A program made the translations under genes and the position numbers. Of a stretch of 49,045 nt of DNA, positions 24,095 to 33,463 are shown one piece after another. Origin of the DNA: CAVBBU01 sp963593765 (GTDB lineage Bacteria; Bacillota; Clostridia; Lachnospirales; Lachnospiraceae); NCBI GenBank assembly GCA_963593765.1, contig CAVBBU010000002.1, positions 1-49,045 of the forward strand, written 5' to 3'. The notes below the pieces were generated by a model. The model saw nothing but the letters and a program-made list of their open reading frames with translations. It ran no database searches and was not told the origin of the DNA. How positions within the stretch are numbered: position 1 is the first letter of the stretch; each line of letters opens with the position of its first letter.

Positions 24095-25391
24095 TACGAT
24101 AGCTACAATTATACTTATAGTTACATTCCTAGCCTTGGTATTTCTTCGAGTACCGATAGTATATGCCATAGGAATTGCATCACTTATAGACTTTATATAT
24201 ATAGGAATCAATCCTATGCAGATGGCACTTAAGTTTGTAGGTAATCTTAATTCATATACACTGCTTTCAGTTCCGTTCTTCATACTTATGGGAGAGCTAA
24301 TGAGTGCAGGCGGAATTACAGATACACTTATAGATTTTTCTAGGGAGCTGGTTGGCTGGTTTAGAGGCGGTGCTGCAATGGTTAATGTCGTTGCATCATT
24401 CTTCTTCGGTGGTATATCAGGCTCATCAAGTGCAGACTGTGCATCACTAGGACCTATAGAGATAAAGATGATGGAAGAGCAGGGATATGACAGAGCATTC
24501 TCTACCTGTCTTACTATGGCTAGCTCAGTTGAGGGTATACTAGTACCACCTAGCCAGAACATGGTTATCTTTACACTGGCAGCAGCAGGTGTAACTAGTG
24601 TATCTATAGGACAGCTATTCCTTGCAGGATATGTACCGGGAGCAGTTCTTTCTATAGTACTTATGATTTATTCATACTACTATTCTGTAAAGATGGATAT
24701 TCCGGTAACTGGAAGATTCAGCATAGTAGGCTGTGCGAAATCATTTGTTAAGGCTATCTGGGGAATGATGGCTGTACTCTTTGTAGTAGTAGGAGTTATA
24801 GCAGGTGTATTTACCACAACAGAGTCTGCAGCATGTGCAGTTGTTTGGTCACTTATAGTTGGACTGTTTATCTACAAGGGCTTTAGATTTAGAGACATTC
24901 CAGAGATATTTAACAATGTTACTATGACACTAGGTAAGGTGCTTATACTTATAGGCGTATCGGGAGCATTTACATATCTTTTAACATACCTTAAGATTCC
25001 GGAGCATGTATCAACAGCACTATTTTCTATAACAGACAACAAGATAATGATACTTATACTTCTTAACCTGCTTATGCTTTTCCTTGGATGTCTTATAGAG
25101 ATGGCATGTCTTATACTTATGCTTACACCGGTTATACTTCCTATATGGATGTCACTTGGACTTTCACCGGTACATCTTGGAGTAGTTATGGTTCTTAACC
25201 TTGGTATAGGACTTCTTACACCACCGGTTGGATCTACACTATTTATAGGTTCAGCTATATCAGGAATAAGCATAGAAAAGCTATCTAAGAAGATGCTTCC
25301 TTTCTATGGAGTTATGGTTATAGCACTACTTATACTTACATATTTCCCACAGTCATTTATGTGGTTACCAAACATGATGTACGGAGCATAA
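24084..25391 (+). CDS. dctM: TRAP transporter large permease subunit (DctM type)
   Basis: 435 residues, about 12 hydrophobic membrane segments. DctM hallmarks are visible: PFFILMGELMSAGGI near residues 65-80, GGISGSSSADCASLGPI near 110-125, a second re-entrant region with GLLTPPVGSTLFIG near 375-390. It forms the translocation channel, driven by an ion gradient. It overlaps dctQ, and the next gene starts 4 nt after its stop, so the transporter and the enzymes are one transcript. Confidence 0.93.
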   Translation: MTTSTIATIILIVTFLALVFLRVPIVYAIGIASLIDFIYIGINPMQMALKFVGNLNSYTLLSVPFFILMGELMSAGGITDTLIDFSRELVGWFRGGAAMVNVVASFFFGGISGSSSADCASLGPIEIKMMEEQGYDRAFSTCLTMASSVEGILVPPSQNMVIFTLAAAGVTSVSIGQLFLAGYVPGAVLSIVLMIYSYYYSVKMDIPVTGRFSIVGCAKSFVKAIWGMMAVLFVVVGVIAGVFTTTESAACAVVWSLIVGLFIYKGFRFRDIPEIFNNVTMTLGKVLILIGVSGAFTYLLTYLKIPEHVSTALFSITDNKIMILILLNLLMLFLGCLIEMACLILMLTPVILPIWMSLGLSPVHLGVVMVLNLGIGLLTPPVGSTLFIGSAISGISIEKLSKKMLPFYGVMVIALLILTYFPQSFMWLPNMMYGA

Positions 25392-25395
25392 AAAA

Positions 25396-26070
25396 ATGAC
25401 AGCAAAAGAAAGTAAAGGCACAGTAATTATCTGTCCGGGAGGCGGCTATAGCTGGCTCTCGGATAGAGAGTCTGAGCCTATAAAAAAAGCCTTCGAGGAA
25501 AATGGTTGGAAAGGCGAGGTATTAAATTACGAGGTCGGATGTGACCTTGGAACTAGGCCTCTTAAGCAGCTAGGCGAGAAGGTATCAGAGGTAAGGAAGG
25601 AGAATCCGCACAAACCCGTAGTGGTATGCGGATTTTCTGCAGGAGGACACCTTGCGGCAAGCCTTGGAGTTCACTATAAGGATCTTGGACTTGAAAGACC
25701 GGATGCACTTATACTTAGCTACCCTGTTATAACTACAGGAGAGTATTCACACAAGGACAGTATAAGAAATCTAGGCGGAGACGACACAGGCTACTTCTCA
25801 TTAGAAAAGCATGTTACGTCAGATACGCCGCCTACATTTATCTGGGCTACGGCTACAGATGCAGACGTTCCGGTTGAAAACAGCTTACTTTTTGCACAGG
25901 CACTAAGCAGGGCAAAGGTAGCATTTGAAATGCATATCTGGCCTTATGGAGCACATGGCCTTTCGCTTGCAACTACTGAGGTAGACGAGCCTGAAAAGGG
26001 CAGGTTTGCAGACGAGCATATAGCAAGGTGGTTTATGCTATGCATAGAATGGTTAGATAAAATATTTTAA
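25396..26070 (+). CDS. Alpha/beta hydrolase, probable sugar esterase
   Basis: 224 residues. Oxyanion motif PGGGYS (14-19), nucleophile elbow GFSAGGH with Ser81, an acid in ATDADVPV and a His in YGAHGLS complete a catalytic triad. It resembles acetylesterases of the BD-FAE/Axe type. No signal peptide, so it acts in the cytoplasm. Within the uronate operon it could remove an acetyl or methyl group, or open a lactone, from the imported compound; that would imply a decorated uronate as substrate. The ribosome binding site lies inside the dctM end. Confidence 0.82.
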   Translation: MTAKESKGTVIICPGGGYSWLSDRESEPIKKAFEENGWKGEVLNYEVGCDLGTRPLKQLGEKVSEVRKENPHKPVVVCGFSAGGHLAASLGVHYKDLGLERPDALILSYPVITTGEYSHKDSIRNLGGDDTGYFSLEKHVTSDTPPTFIWATATDADVPVENSLLFAQALSRAKVAFEMHIWPYGAHGLSLATTEVDEPEKGRFADEHIARWFMLCIEWLDKIF

Positions 26071-26082
26071 GGAGATACTATT

Positions 26083-26745
26083 ATGGCATCGTGGAAGAGC
26101 GAGGAAGAGCTTTTTGAGCTTATGAAGGAAAAATTATATACACCGGTTGTTGGTGATATATTAGATCAGATGGGATATAGCCATCAGTTTTTGCCAGCAG
26201 CAATTAGTCCGCTTAAGGACGATATGAAGCTAGCAGGTAAGGCATGCACAGTTCTTGAGTGCGATGTATTCGAGCCACAAAAGAAGCCTTTTGGACTTTT
26301 AACAGAGGCACTAGATCAGCTTAAGAAAAATGAGGTTTATATAGCTACAGGTGCACACAACTCTGCACTCTGGGGAGAGCTTCTTACAGCAACAGCAAGA
26401 ACAAGAGGTGCAGTAGGTGCAGTCCTTGATGGCTATACTAGAGATACACCACAGGTGCTTGCACAAAACTTCCCTGTATTTGCAAGAGCAAGATGGGCGC
26501 AGGATTCTTCTATCAGAACTAATGTTATAGACTTTAGATGTACTATAGAGATAGAAAAGGTTATTATCCATGACGGCGACCTCGTGTTCGGTGACATGGA
26601 CGGCGTGCTTATCATACCTAAGCAGGTTTCTGAGGAGTGTATCGAAAAGGCACTCGAGAAGGCAGCAGGCGAGAAGGTAGTTCGTAAGGCTATAGAGGGC
26701 GGTATGTCAGCAACAGATGCCTTCAAGAAATTTGGTATCCTATAG
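26083..26745 (+). CDS. RraA-family protein, possible keto-acid aldolase
   Basis: 220 residues of the RraA/HMG-aldolase fold. The core GELLTATARTRGAVGAVLDGYTRD carries the Gly-rich turn and the Arg/Asp pair that in the aldolase members bind pyruvate and a divalent metal. True RraA proteins are about 160 residues and inhibit RNase E; the longer form found here in sugar-acid operons is generally an enzyme, usually an aldolase or decarboxylase of keto acids. In this operon it could cleave the 2-keto-3-deoxy product, since no KDG kinase or KDPG aldolase is encoded in the window. This role is inference. Confidence 0.78.
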   Translation: MASWKSEEELFELMKEKLYTPVVGDILDQMGYSHQFLPAAISPLKDDMKLAGKACTVLECDVFEPQKKPFGLLTEALDQLKKNEVYIATGAHNSALWGELLTATARTRGAVGAVLDGYTRDTPQVLAQNFPVFARARWAQDSSIRTNVIDFRCTIEIEKVIIHDGDLVFGDMDGVLIIPKQVSEECIEKALEKAAGEKVVRKAIEGGMSATDAFKKFGIL

Positions 26746-26757
26746 GAGAGCTAAGAT

Positions 26758-27090
26758 ATGGATCAGGATGCATATCAAATTAATATAGAGGACAATGTAG
26801 CCACAGCTCTAGTCGAGATTAAGACTGGGGCTGTGGCTCGCCTACTAGGTGATGCTAATGAAAAGTCGATTAATGCGATAACAGACATACCGGTAGGACA
26901 CAAGATAGCCCTTGTAGATATAAAAAAGGGCGAGCCTATAGTTAAGTACAATGTGGTTATAGGCAGAGCAACTAAGGATATAAAAAAGGGAAGCTGGGTA
27001 CATCTTCATAATATAGAAAGTATATATGATACAAGGTCTAGTCACCTTGATAGTGTAACCGGTGCACCTAAGGATACTGTATATGAATAA
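26758..27090 (+). CDS. UxaA-type dehydratase, N-terminal SAF-domain subunit
   Basis: 110 residues matching the N-terminal SAF domain of altronate dehydratase (UxaA). IPVGHKIALVDIKKGEPIVKY is the typical SAF segment, with VHLHNIES near the end. In the E. coli enzyme this domain and the catalytic part form one chain of about 495 residues; here they are two genes separated by 10 nt. The two products presumably assemble. Co-directional with the rest of the operon. Confidence 0.85.
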   Translation: MDQDAYQINIEDNVATALVEIKTGAVARLLGDANEKSINAITDIPVGHKIALVDIKKGEPIVKYNVVIGRATKDIKKGSWVHLHNIESIYDTRSSHLDSVTGAPKDTVYE

Positions 27091-27100
27091 GGAGAATATG

Positions 27101-28324
27101 ATGGAGCTTAAGGATCTAACATGGCAGGGCTATGTAAGAGCTGATGGAAGACTGGGAATTAGAAATCGAATACTTGTTATATATACAGTTAAGTGCAGCG
27201 AATTTGTAGCAGATAGCATAGTCAGAAAATCAGATGATGCAGATGTAGAGCTGATAGGCTTTGACGGCTGTACAGACAACCAATACGCAGTCAACCTTCT
27301 TATAAGTATGATAAAGCACCCTAATGTCGGTGCAGTTTTAGCAGTAGGACTTGGCTGTGAGTATGTTCAGCCGGAGTGGCTATCAGACATAGCAAAAAAG
27401 GAAGGCAAGCCTTCGAAGTGGTTTTTTATACAGCAGGAGGGCGGAACTAAAAGGTCTATAGAGCTTGGACTTAAATATATAGCAGAGCTTAAAGAAGAAA
27501 TTAAAAATACTAAGAGGGCTGCTATGACTATGAAGGACTTAGTTATAGGAGCAGAATGTGGCGGCAGTGATTTTACCAGTGGCCTGGCGGGCAATGTAAT
27601 CGTTGGCAGATTTTTTGACAAGCTAGTAGATGAGGGCGGCGTCGCTATATTCGAAGAGATAGTCGAGGCAGTCGGACTTGATAAGCAGCTGCTTGATAGG
27701 GCGGCAGATGAAAATGCGGCAAAGGAAATCAGATATACCTACGACAAGGCACTAGAGTATTGCAAGGACGTACACCAATATTCGGTTAGCCCGGGAAACT
27801 TTGCAGGCGGCCTATCTACTATAGAAGAAAAAAGTATGGGTGCTATTATAAAAAGCGGAAGTAAGCCTATACAGGGAGTTATCAAGGTAGCAACTAATCC
27901 AAGGCATAACGGACTTTGGCTTCTTGATTCAACACCGGATCCTTACTGGATGCAATTTGGAATTACTAATCCAAATGACAACGAGGGGCTTATGGATCTT
28001 ATAAGCTGCGGAGCACATATAGTATTCCTAGTAACAGGCAGGGGCAATGTAGTCGGAAGTGCAGTTAGTCCTTGTATAAAGATAACAGGTAATCATACAA
28101 CATACGAGAAGCTTTCAGATGATATGGACTTTGATGCAAGTGCAGTGCTAAGGGGCGAGTGTACTCAAGATGATATGGCACTTAGACTTGCAGGTCTAGT
28201 TTGCGATGTGGCAAGCGGTAAGCCAAGTAAGAGCGAGGCACAAGGACACAAGGAATATTTTATTCCATATAAGTATCAGGAAAAGGAAGTTTCATATAAG
28301 AAAAAATGCGATGTAATATCATAA
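27101..28324 (+). CDS. UxaA-type altronate dehydratase, large subunit
   Basis: 407 residues matching the catalytic C-terminal part of UxaA/GarD-family dehydratases, which convert altronate (or a related acid sugar) to 2-keto-3-deoxygluconate. Recognisable blocks: GYVRADGRLGIRNRILVI (9-26), HPNVGAVLAVGLGCE, GAECGGSDFTSGLAGN and VVGSAVSPCIKITGN. Scattered cysteines could hold the metal. ATG 27101 is chosen because AAGGAG lies 6 nt upstream; ATG 27098 is also possible, and the frame is open to 27062. Paired with the SAF-domain gene just upstream. Confidence 0.87.
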   Translation: MELKDLTWQGYVRADGRLGIRNRILVIYTVKCSEFVADSIVRKSDDADVELIGFDGCTDNQYAVNLLISMIKHPNVGAVLAVGLGCEYVQPEWLSDIAKKEGKPSKWFFIQQEGGTKRSIELGLKYIAELKEEIKNTKRAAMTMKDLVIGAECGGSDFTSGLAGNVIVGRFFDKLVDEGGVAIFEEIVEAVGLDKQLLDRAADENAAKEIRYTYDKALEYCKDVHQYSVSPGNFAGGLSTIEEKSMGAIIKSGSKPIQGVIKVATNPRHNGLWLLDSTPDPYWMQFGITNPNDNEGLMDLISCGAHIVFLVTGRGNVVGSAVSPCIKITGNHTTYEKLSDDMDFDASAVLRGECTQDDMALRLAGLVCDVASGKPSKSEAQGHKEYFIPYKYQEKEVSYKKKCDVIS

Positions 28325-28339
28325 GACGGAGGAAAGAAA

Positions 28340-29128
28340 ATGAGCACAGAAAATAATATGTTTGATATGGCTTCACATTATAAGCTAGATGGTCAGACTG
28401 CTGTAGTAACAGGCGGTGCATCTGGACTTGGACTTGCTATAACAGAGTGCCTTATAAGCTCTGGAGCTAAGGTAGTTGTTATAGGTTCTAGAACAAAGGA
28501 AAAGGCAGATGAGAGCCTAGCTAAGTTTGGCGATAAGGTAGCATACTATCAGTTTGATATATCAGATACAGACCATACTCAGGAGGTTGCAGATAGGATA
28601 GTTAGCGAGCAGGGGCCTATAAGCATACTTGTAAATAATGCAGGAAATCACTGCAAGAAGTTTATCTGGGATATGTCTGTAGAGGAGTATGAGAAGGTGC
28701 TGCAAATTCACCTAGTTGGAGCATTTGCACTAACAAAAGCACTTGTACCACAGATGAAGGAGCTAGGACATGGAAGAATAATTTTCGAGGCATCTATGAC
28801 TAGCTATATAGGTCAGCCTCAGGTGTCTGGTTATGCAACAGCAAAGGCAGGCTACCTCGGACTTATCCATGTACTTACAGCAGAGCTTGCAGAGTTTGGA
28901 ATTACGGTCAATGCTATAGCACCGGGCTGGATAGATACACCTATGTTCCACAAGGCAGTGGACAATGATCCGCCAAGGCTAGCTAAGATTATGGGACGTA
29001 TACCTGCTAAGAGAGCAGGAGATCCTATGGATATAGGTATGGTTGCAGCATTCCTTTGCAGTGATGCAGCTAGATATATAAGCGGAACATGCATACCTGT
29101 AGACGGCGGTGCACTTATAGGATTCTAA
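28340..29128 (+). CDS. Short-chain dehydrogenase, probable uronate/aldonate oxidoreductase
   Basis: 262-residue classical SDR. Cofactor turn TGGASGLG (24-31), NNAG (99-102), Ser152, Tyr165, Lys169. Ends in SGTCIPVDGGALIGF, similar to gluconate 5-dehydrogenase and SDR-type mannonate oxidoreductases. Standing between UxaA and UxaC, it is the obvious candidate to reduce tagaturonate or fructuronate, replacing the UxaB/UxuB enzymes, which are absent from the window. ATG 28340 has GGAGG upstream. Confidence 0.88.
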   Translation: MSTENNMFDMASHYKLDGQTAVVTGGASGLGLAITECLISSGAKVVVIGSRTKEKADESLAKFGDKVAYYQFDISDTDHTQEVADRIVSEQGPISILVNNAGNHCKKFIWDMSVEEYEKVLQIHLVGAFALTKALVPQMKELGHGRIIFEASMTSYIGQPQVSGYATAKAGYLGLIHVLTAELAEFGITVNAIAPGWIDTPMFHKAVDNDPPRLAKIMGRIPAKRAGDPMDIGMVAAFLCSDAARYISGTCIPVDGGALIGF

Positions 29129-29139
29129 GGAGGCTAAAC

Positions 29140-30552
29140 ATGAATAACGCGTTTAATGAAGAGCTATTTTTAACTAATAAAACAGGAAGCATGCTTTATC
29201 ACAAGTATGCCGAGAATATGCCTATTATAGACTATCACTGTCACTTACAGCCTCAGGAGATGTATGAGAATGAGGAGTTTGAGGACCTTGGTGAGATGTG
29301 GCTTAAGGGCGACCACTATAAGTGGAGAGCTATGCGTACCTTTGGTATAGATGAAAAATATATAACTGGCGATGCAAGCTATCACGACAAGTATATGGCA
29401 TTTGCAAGGATACTTCCTTACCTTGTAGGAAATCCACTTTATATATGGTGCGGCCTAGAGCTTAAGAGATATTTTGATATAGATGAGCCTGTATCAGAGG
29501 AAAATGCAGAGGAGATCTACAACAAGACTAAGAAGCTTATAAAGGAAAAGCACATGACACGCAGATGGTGCATGGAGCACTCTAATGTTAAGCTTGTTTC
29601 TACTACAGAGGATCCTATAGATGACCTTAAGTACCACAAGGAGCTTGCTAAGGATAGCACTCTTAAGACTAAGGTTATAAGTGCATTTAGACCGGATAAT
29701 GCTATGTTTCTTGATGCGGACAGCTTTAGCGATTATATGACTAAGCTTGGTGCTGCAGCAGGAGTAGAGATTAAGTCTTATGATGATATGATAGCTGCTC
29801 TTGAAAAAAGGCTAGAGTACTTTAAGAGCATAGGAACTACAGTTTCAGATGATGGTATTCCTTATTTTAAGTGGGAGGATTATACAAAGTCGGAGATAGC
29901 TGCTATATGGAATAAGGGCTTTAAGAATGAGGCGCTTTCTCAGCTTGAGATGGATAAGTATAGAAGTAGCTTTTTGCATGATATGGGTGCTTGCTATAAC
30001 AGACAGGGCTTTGTTATGCAGCTTCATATAGGAACATACCTTAATGCAAATACATCTAAGGTAGATGCCATAGGTAAGTCTACAGGCTTTGACTGCACAG
30101 ATGACAGGTCATCTGTTATGAGCGTTGGACTTCTTCTTGATAAGCTAACTAAGGAAGGGCAGCTTCCAAAAACTATTATCTATCCGCTTGATGGAACTAA
30201 GGCAGAGGCATGGGCTGTGCTTGCAGCAGGCTTTTGCGATAGCGGCACTAAAGCAAAGGTTCAGCTCGGAGCACCTTGGTGGTTTATGGATCAGGTATAT
30301 GGAATCAAAAGGCAGTTTGAGGCATGTGCTAACCTCTATCCAGTATCACTTTCAGTTGGTATGCTTACAGACAGCAGAAGCTTTATAAGCTATCCAAGAC
30401 ATGAGCTATACAGAAGAGTGCTTTGCGACTATTTAGGTTCACTTGTAGAGCGTGGCGAGTATTTTAATGATGAAAGGTATCTAAAAGAGATTATAGAAAA
30501 TGTTTGCTATAATAATGTAAGAGAGTTCTTTGGATTTGATAAGCTGGTATAA
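29140..30552 (+). CDS. uxaC: Uronate isomerase
   Basis: 470-residue amidohydrolase-superfamily enzyme that interconverts glucuronate and fructuronate, or galacturonate and tagaturonate. The metal motif is His33-Cys-His35 in IIDYHCHLQP; later family blocks include WRAMRTFGI, QLHIGTYLNANT and LGAPWWFMDQVYG. ATG 29140 is chosen because AAGGAGG lies 6 nt upstream; the frame is open to 29089, overlapping the SDR. Last gene of the operon; a terminator follows. It defines the pathway as hexuronate catabolism. Confidence 0.95.
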   Translation: MNNAFNEELFLTNKTGSMLYHKYAENMPIIDYHCHLQPQEMYENEEFEDLGEMWLKGDHYKWRAMRTFGIDEKYITGDASYHDKYMAFARILPYLVGNPLYIWCGLELKRYFDIDEPVSEENAEEIYNKTKKLIKEKHMTRRWCMEHSNVKLVSTTEDPIDDLKYHKELAKDSTLKTKVISAFRPDNAMFLDADSFSDYMTKLGAAAGVEIKSYDDMIAALEKRLEYFKSIGTTVSDDGIPYFKWEDYTKSEIAAIWNKGFKNEALSQLEMDKYRSSFLHDMGACYNRQGFVMQLHIGTYLNANTSKVDAIGKSTGFDCTDDRSSVMSVGLLLDKLTKEGQLPKTIIYPLDGTKAEAWAVLAAGFCDSGTKAKVQLGAPWWFMDQVYGIKRQFEACANLYPVSLSVGMLTDSRSFISYPRHELYRRVLCDYLGSLVERGEYFNDERYLKEIIENVCYNNVREFFGFDKLV

Positions 30553-30591
30553 ATGGCGGTAAAGTGAGGTTTAATGAGCTTTGATATTAAG

Positions 30592-30628
30592 AAACGGTGT
30601 GGCTTTAGGTAGGTCGCACCGTTTTTTC
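30592..30628 (+). terminator. Terminator of the uronate operon
   Basis: AAACGGTG (30592-30599) pairs with CACCGTTT (30617-30624), followed by a T-run. It lies between convergent uxaC and the AraC-type gene. Confidence 0.8.
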
Positions 30629-30654
30629 TTGCAAATATTTTTTTCATAATGCAC

Positions 30655-31569
30655 TTATTCACTAGCCATCTTTTTTGCCAAGAATCTTTTTGGAGATACA
30701 CCGTGAATTTCCTTAAATAGGTGGTAAAACCTGCTTACGCTGTTAAAGCCTGACTCGTATGCTATATCAACCATCTGCATGTCAGAGTGTACCAAAAGGT
30801 GTATAGCATAGCTAAGCCGCTGTGAATTAAGGTAAGCGGATGGTGAATTGCCAAGGTATTTTTTAAAGGAGCGGCACAGATACTCCTTAGAAAAGCCTGT
30901 TTTTTCACAGAAAAATTCAAGCCCAAGGTGTCTATTATCAGGCTCTCGCCAAGCAGACAGGCTTTCAATCAGCCACCTAGGCATAGATGTATTATGGACA
31001 GATGAGAAGGCTGTAGCCTTAGGGGGCTTTTTTGCAGGAGCTATGGCTTTTGCCGCAGGAGAGCCAGCGGTTATAAATATAGGCGTTATATAATAGGCTA
31101 TAGTATCAAGCAAAAAGGCACGAAGCATAGTTAGAGCTTCCTTTGTTCTAGCTGCAGCTACCGATGTATATTCAAAGGATTTTATGGCATAGCCTATTCT
31201 TGTTGCATCCTCTACACTAAGAAAGCACGGCGGCACATACGGAAGTGAGAGCATATGCTCCCTGTGCTTGCTGTCATCAAGGTACGAGTATACAGACTCG
31301 ACCATCTCAGATGGAAATGCCAGATTAATATGTGAACAGTCCTGACCAGATTTTGTATGTATATCGTATGGGCGTATAAAGGCAAGAGAGCCCTGAGTTA
31401 ACATAAATTTACGGCCGCAAAGCTCAAGTCGCATAATTCCCTTTGTAACAAAAACAATCTCATAAAAATTATGATATGAGGGATAGAGAGATGAGTCTAT
31501 GTCATGAACCAGCTTATAAGAGTAGGGAGTATCTCTAAAAACGAGCTGCCCGTTATAAAATTTTAACAT
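30655..31569 (-). CDS. AraC-family transcriptional regulator
   Basis: 304 residues. The N-terminal cupin sensor region (residues 1-130, with SLYPSYHNFYEIVFVTKG and the GSLAFIRPYDIH segment) probably binds a sugar, and the C-terminal third (about 205-304) holds two helix-turn-helix motifs ending in the VDIAYESGFNSVSRFYHLFKEIHGVSP consensus of the family. ATG 31569 is preferred because AAAGGA precedes it; upstream codons in the open frame encode a hydrophobic stretch that is probably untranslated leader. It is divergent from the oligopeptide-type ABC operon and likely activates it. Located after the uronate operon, it may link the two. Confidence 0.9.
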   Translation of the reverse strand: MLKFYNGQLVFRDTPYSYKLVHDIDSSLYPSYHNFYEIVFVTKGIMRLELCGRKFMLTQGSLAFIRPYDIHTKSGQDCSHINLAFPSEMVESVYSYLDDSKHREHMLSLPYVPPCFLSVEDATRIGYAIKSFEYTSVAAARTKEALTMLRAFLLDTIAYYITPIFITAGSPAAKAIAPAKKPPKATAFSSVHNTSMPRWLIESLSAWREPDNRHLGLEFFCEKTGFSKEYLCRSFKKYLGNSPSAYLNSQRLSYAIHLLVHSDMQMVDIAYESGFNSVSRFYHLFKEIHGVSPKRFLAKKMASE

Positions 31570-31581
31570 ATATGCCGTCCT

Positions 31582-31646
31582 TTGAACTTTATATAGTTCA
31601 ATATATAGCACAAAAATGCAATAAATCAACAAGAAAATGCAGAATA
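31582..31646 (-). promoter_or_regulatory. Promoter and inverted repeat upstream of the AraC gene
   Basis: On the minus strand a TTGATT and a TATATT about 18 bp apart (within 31603-31646) form a plausible promoter. Downstream of it lies an inverted repeat TTGAAC-8-GTTCAA (31582-31601), positioned between the start point and the ribosome binding site, possibly for autoregulation. No strong plus-strand promoter for the divergent ABC operon could be identified. Confidence 0.45.
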
Positions 31647-31740
31647 TGAATGATATTATTGATATATCAGGAGCATAATGACATGCGCTACATAACGTTA
31701 GACCTGATAACAAAACAACTTTTTATAGGAGGTAGGTATT

Positions 31741-33345
31741 ATGAAGAAAACAAAAAGAATAGTTGCTTTGCTTCTAGCCGGAGTTATGTTACTTACAGGC
31801 TGTGGCGGTGGCTCAAGCACAACTGCTACAACAGGTGCTGCCGGAGCTGCAGGTACAGGAGCTGCAACAGGGGAGAAGAAGACAGTTCTAAATCTAGCAC
31901 TTTCTGAGAACATCACAAAGCTAGATCCACATGACATATTCAACTTCCCAGTTTACACAGCTTGCTGGATGATGTACGACACATTAATTGAAGGCGACCA
32001 TGAGGGTAATTACAATCCTTGTCTTGCTACAGAGTGGTCTAATTCAGAGGATGGTCTTACATGGACATTCAAGCTTAGAGAGGGTGTTAAGTTCCAGAAT
32101 GGTGAGGACTTCAACGCTGATGACGTAGTTACAACATTCCAGAGACTTATAGATAACCCAGACCTTACATGTGCAGTTACATATTGGCCTTATCTTGAGT
32201 CAGTTACTAAGGTAGATGACTACACAGTAGACATAAAGATGTCACAGGTATTCGGACCTGCTGAGTATGCATTTTCTAATACATGGATTATCCCTAACGA
32301 GGCTTGGGAGGCTGACGGCGAGAAGCTCTGGACAGAGCAGAAGGCTGTAGGTACAGGTCCATGGCAGTTAGTTGAGTGGGTAGATGGTCAGTATACACAC
32401 TTCAAGAAGTTCACAGATTCTTGGGATACATATGATACAGACCTTGAGGAAGTATATCTAAGACATATCCTTGAGCCTTCAACAGCTATCAACGGACAGC
32501 TTTCAGGCGACATAGACGCTTACCTTGCAACAGGTGGTGTTCAGAGAGATATGCTTTCTATGTATGCAGGTACAGAGAGTGTTACAGAGATGGTTAATGT
32601 AGACGTTGCTATATTCCACTATCTACAGTTCCAGTGTAAGGAAGGCTCTATATTCGCAGACGAGAGAGTAAGAGAGGCATTCTCACTTGCTATAGACCGT
32701 CAGAGTCTTGTTGACTATGTACTTGGTGCTGGTTCAGTTCCAACAGGAATTATGGTTGAGGGCGTTCTTGGTTACAACCCTGACATCCCAGCATATGAGT
32801 ATGATGTAGAGAAGGCTAAGTCACTTCTTGCAGAGGCTGGCTACAACGGCGAAGAGTTCACTATCTATACACATACAGGTATTCCTATGGGCAAGCAGCT
32901 CCTTACAGCTATTCAGGATATGCTTTCACAGGCAGGCTTCAATGCTAAGATAGAGGCTGTTGAGGTTTCTGCACTTAACAACATAAGAAAAGAGGGTACA
33001 TATGATGTATTCCTTGCTTCTAACAACTATATCGGTGGAGACCCATATTCTCACCTCAACCAGAGAATACTTGCAGACGCTCATCACCACAACTACAAGG
33101 ATGACGAGATGATGTCACTTATCGAGCAGTCTAACCAGGAAGTAGATGCTACAAAGCGTAACGAGCTTCTACAGAAGGTTAATGCACGTATGAGAGAAAC
33201 ATTTGCACCAGAGATAGCTACAGACCAGATGCAGGCTTGCTATCCTATCAACTATGGTGTTACAGGCTTAAAGCTTTATGGAGATGGATATATCAATGCT
33301 AGATACGTAGACTGGGATCCATCAATCACAGCACCAGCACAGTAA
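31741..33345 (+). CDS. Extracellular solute-binding lipoprotein, family 5 (oligopeptide type)
   Basis: 534-residue lipoprotein; signal peptide with lipobox LLTGC (Cys21), a Ser/Thr/Gly linker, then a family 5 binding fold: WTFKLREGVKFQNGEDFNADDV near residues 100-122 and RVREAFSLAIDRQSLVDYVLG near 305-330. Family 5 proteins bind peptides, nickel or oligosaccharides. Its position behind an AraC-type regulator and beside the uronate operon makes an oligosaccharide ligand plausible. First gene of a five-gene transporter operon; a stem-loop follows it. Confidence 0.92.
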   Translation: MKKTKRIVALLLAGVMLLTGCGGGSSTTATTGAAGAAGTGAATGEKKTVLNLALSENITKLDPHDIFNFPVYTACWMMYDTLIEGDHEGNYNPCLATEWSNSEDGLTWTFKLREGVKFQNGEDFNADDVVTTFQRLIDNPDLTCAVTYWPYLESVTKVDDYTVDIKMSQVFGPAEYAFSNTWIIPNEAWEADGEKLWTEQKAVGTGPWQLVEWVDGQYTHFKKFTDSWDTYDTDLEEVYLRHILEPSTAINGQLSGDIDAYLATGGVQRDMLSMYAGTESVTEMVNVDVAIFHYLQFQCKEGSIFADERVREAFSLAIDRQSLVDYVLGAGSVPTGIMVEGVLGYNPDIPAYEYDVEKAKSLLAEAGYNGEEFTIYTHTGIPMGKQLLTAIQDMLSQAGFNAKIEAVEVSALNNIRKEGTYDVFLASNNYIGGDPYSHLNQRILADAHHHNYKDDEMMSLIEQSNQEVDATKRNELLQKVNARMRETFAPEIATDQMQACYPINYGVTGLKLYGDGYINARYVDWDPSITAPAQ

Positions 33346-33411
33346 TACAATCACGGGAGATTACGAGTTAATATCCCTACAGCTATAAGGCATATGTAAT
33401 AAGGAGTTATG

Positions 33412-33442
33412 TGGCACTCCTAAGTAGAGCTTGGGAGTGCCA
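33412..33442 (+). other. Intercistronic stem-loop after the binding-protein gene
   Basis: TGGCACTCCTA (33412-33422) pairs with TGGGAGTGCCA (33432-33442), one wobble or mismatch, with no T-run. It sits in the 118-nt gap before the first permease gene. Such hairpins commonly stabilise the binding-protein mRNA segment and lower permease expression. Confidence 0.65.
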
Positions 33443-33463
33443 TAAGTTTGAAGGAGGACATCA

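Noticed and set aside
26083..26745. RraA as a ribonuclease E inhibitor
   Set aside because: The protein is about 60 residues longer than true RraA, and it is embedded in a sugar-acid operon, so the enzyme-like branch of the family is more likely.
31570..31713. Hydrophobic N-terminal extension of the AraC regulator (possible membrane anchor)
   Set aside because: ATG 31569 has a ribosome binding site and gives the normal family length; the hydrophobic stretch is a reading of the A/T-rich promoter region.
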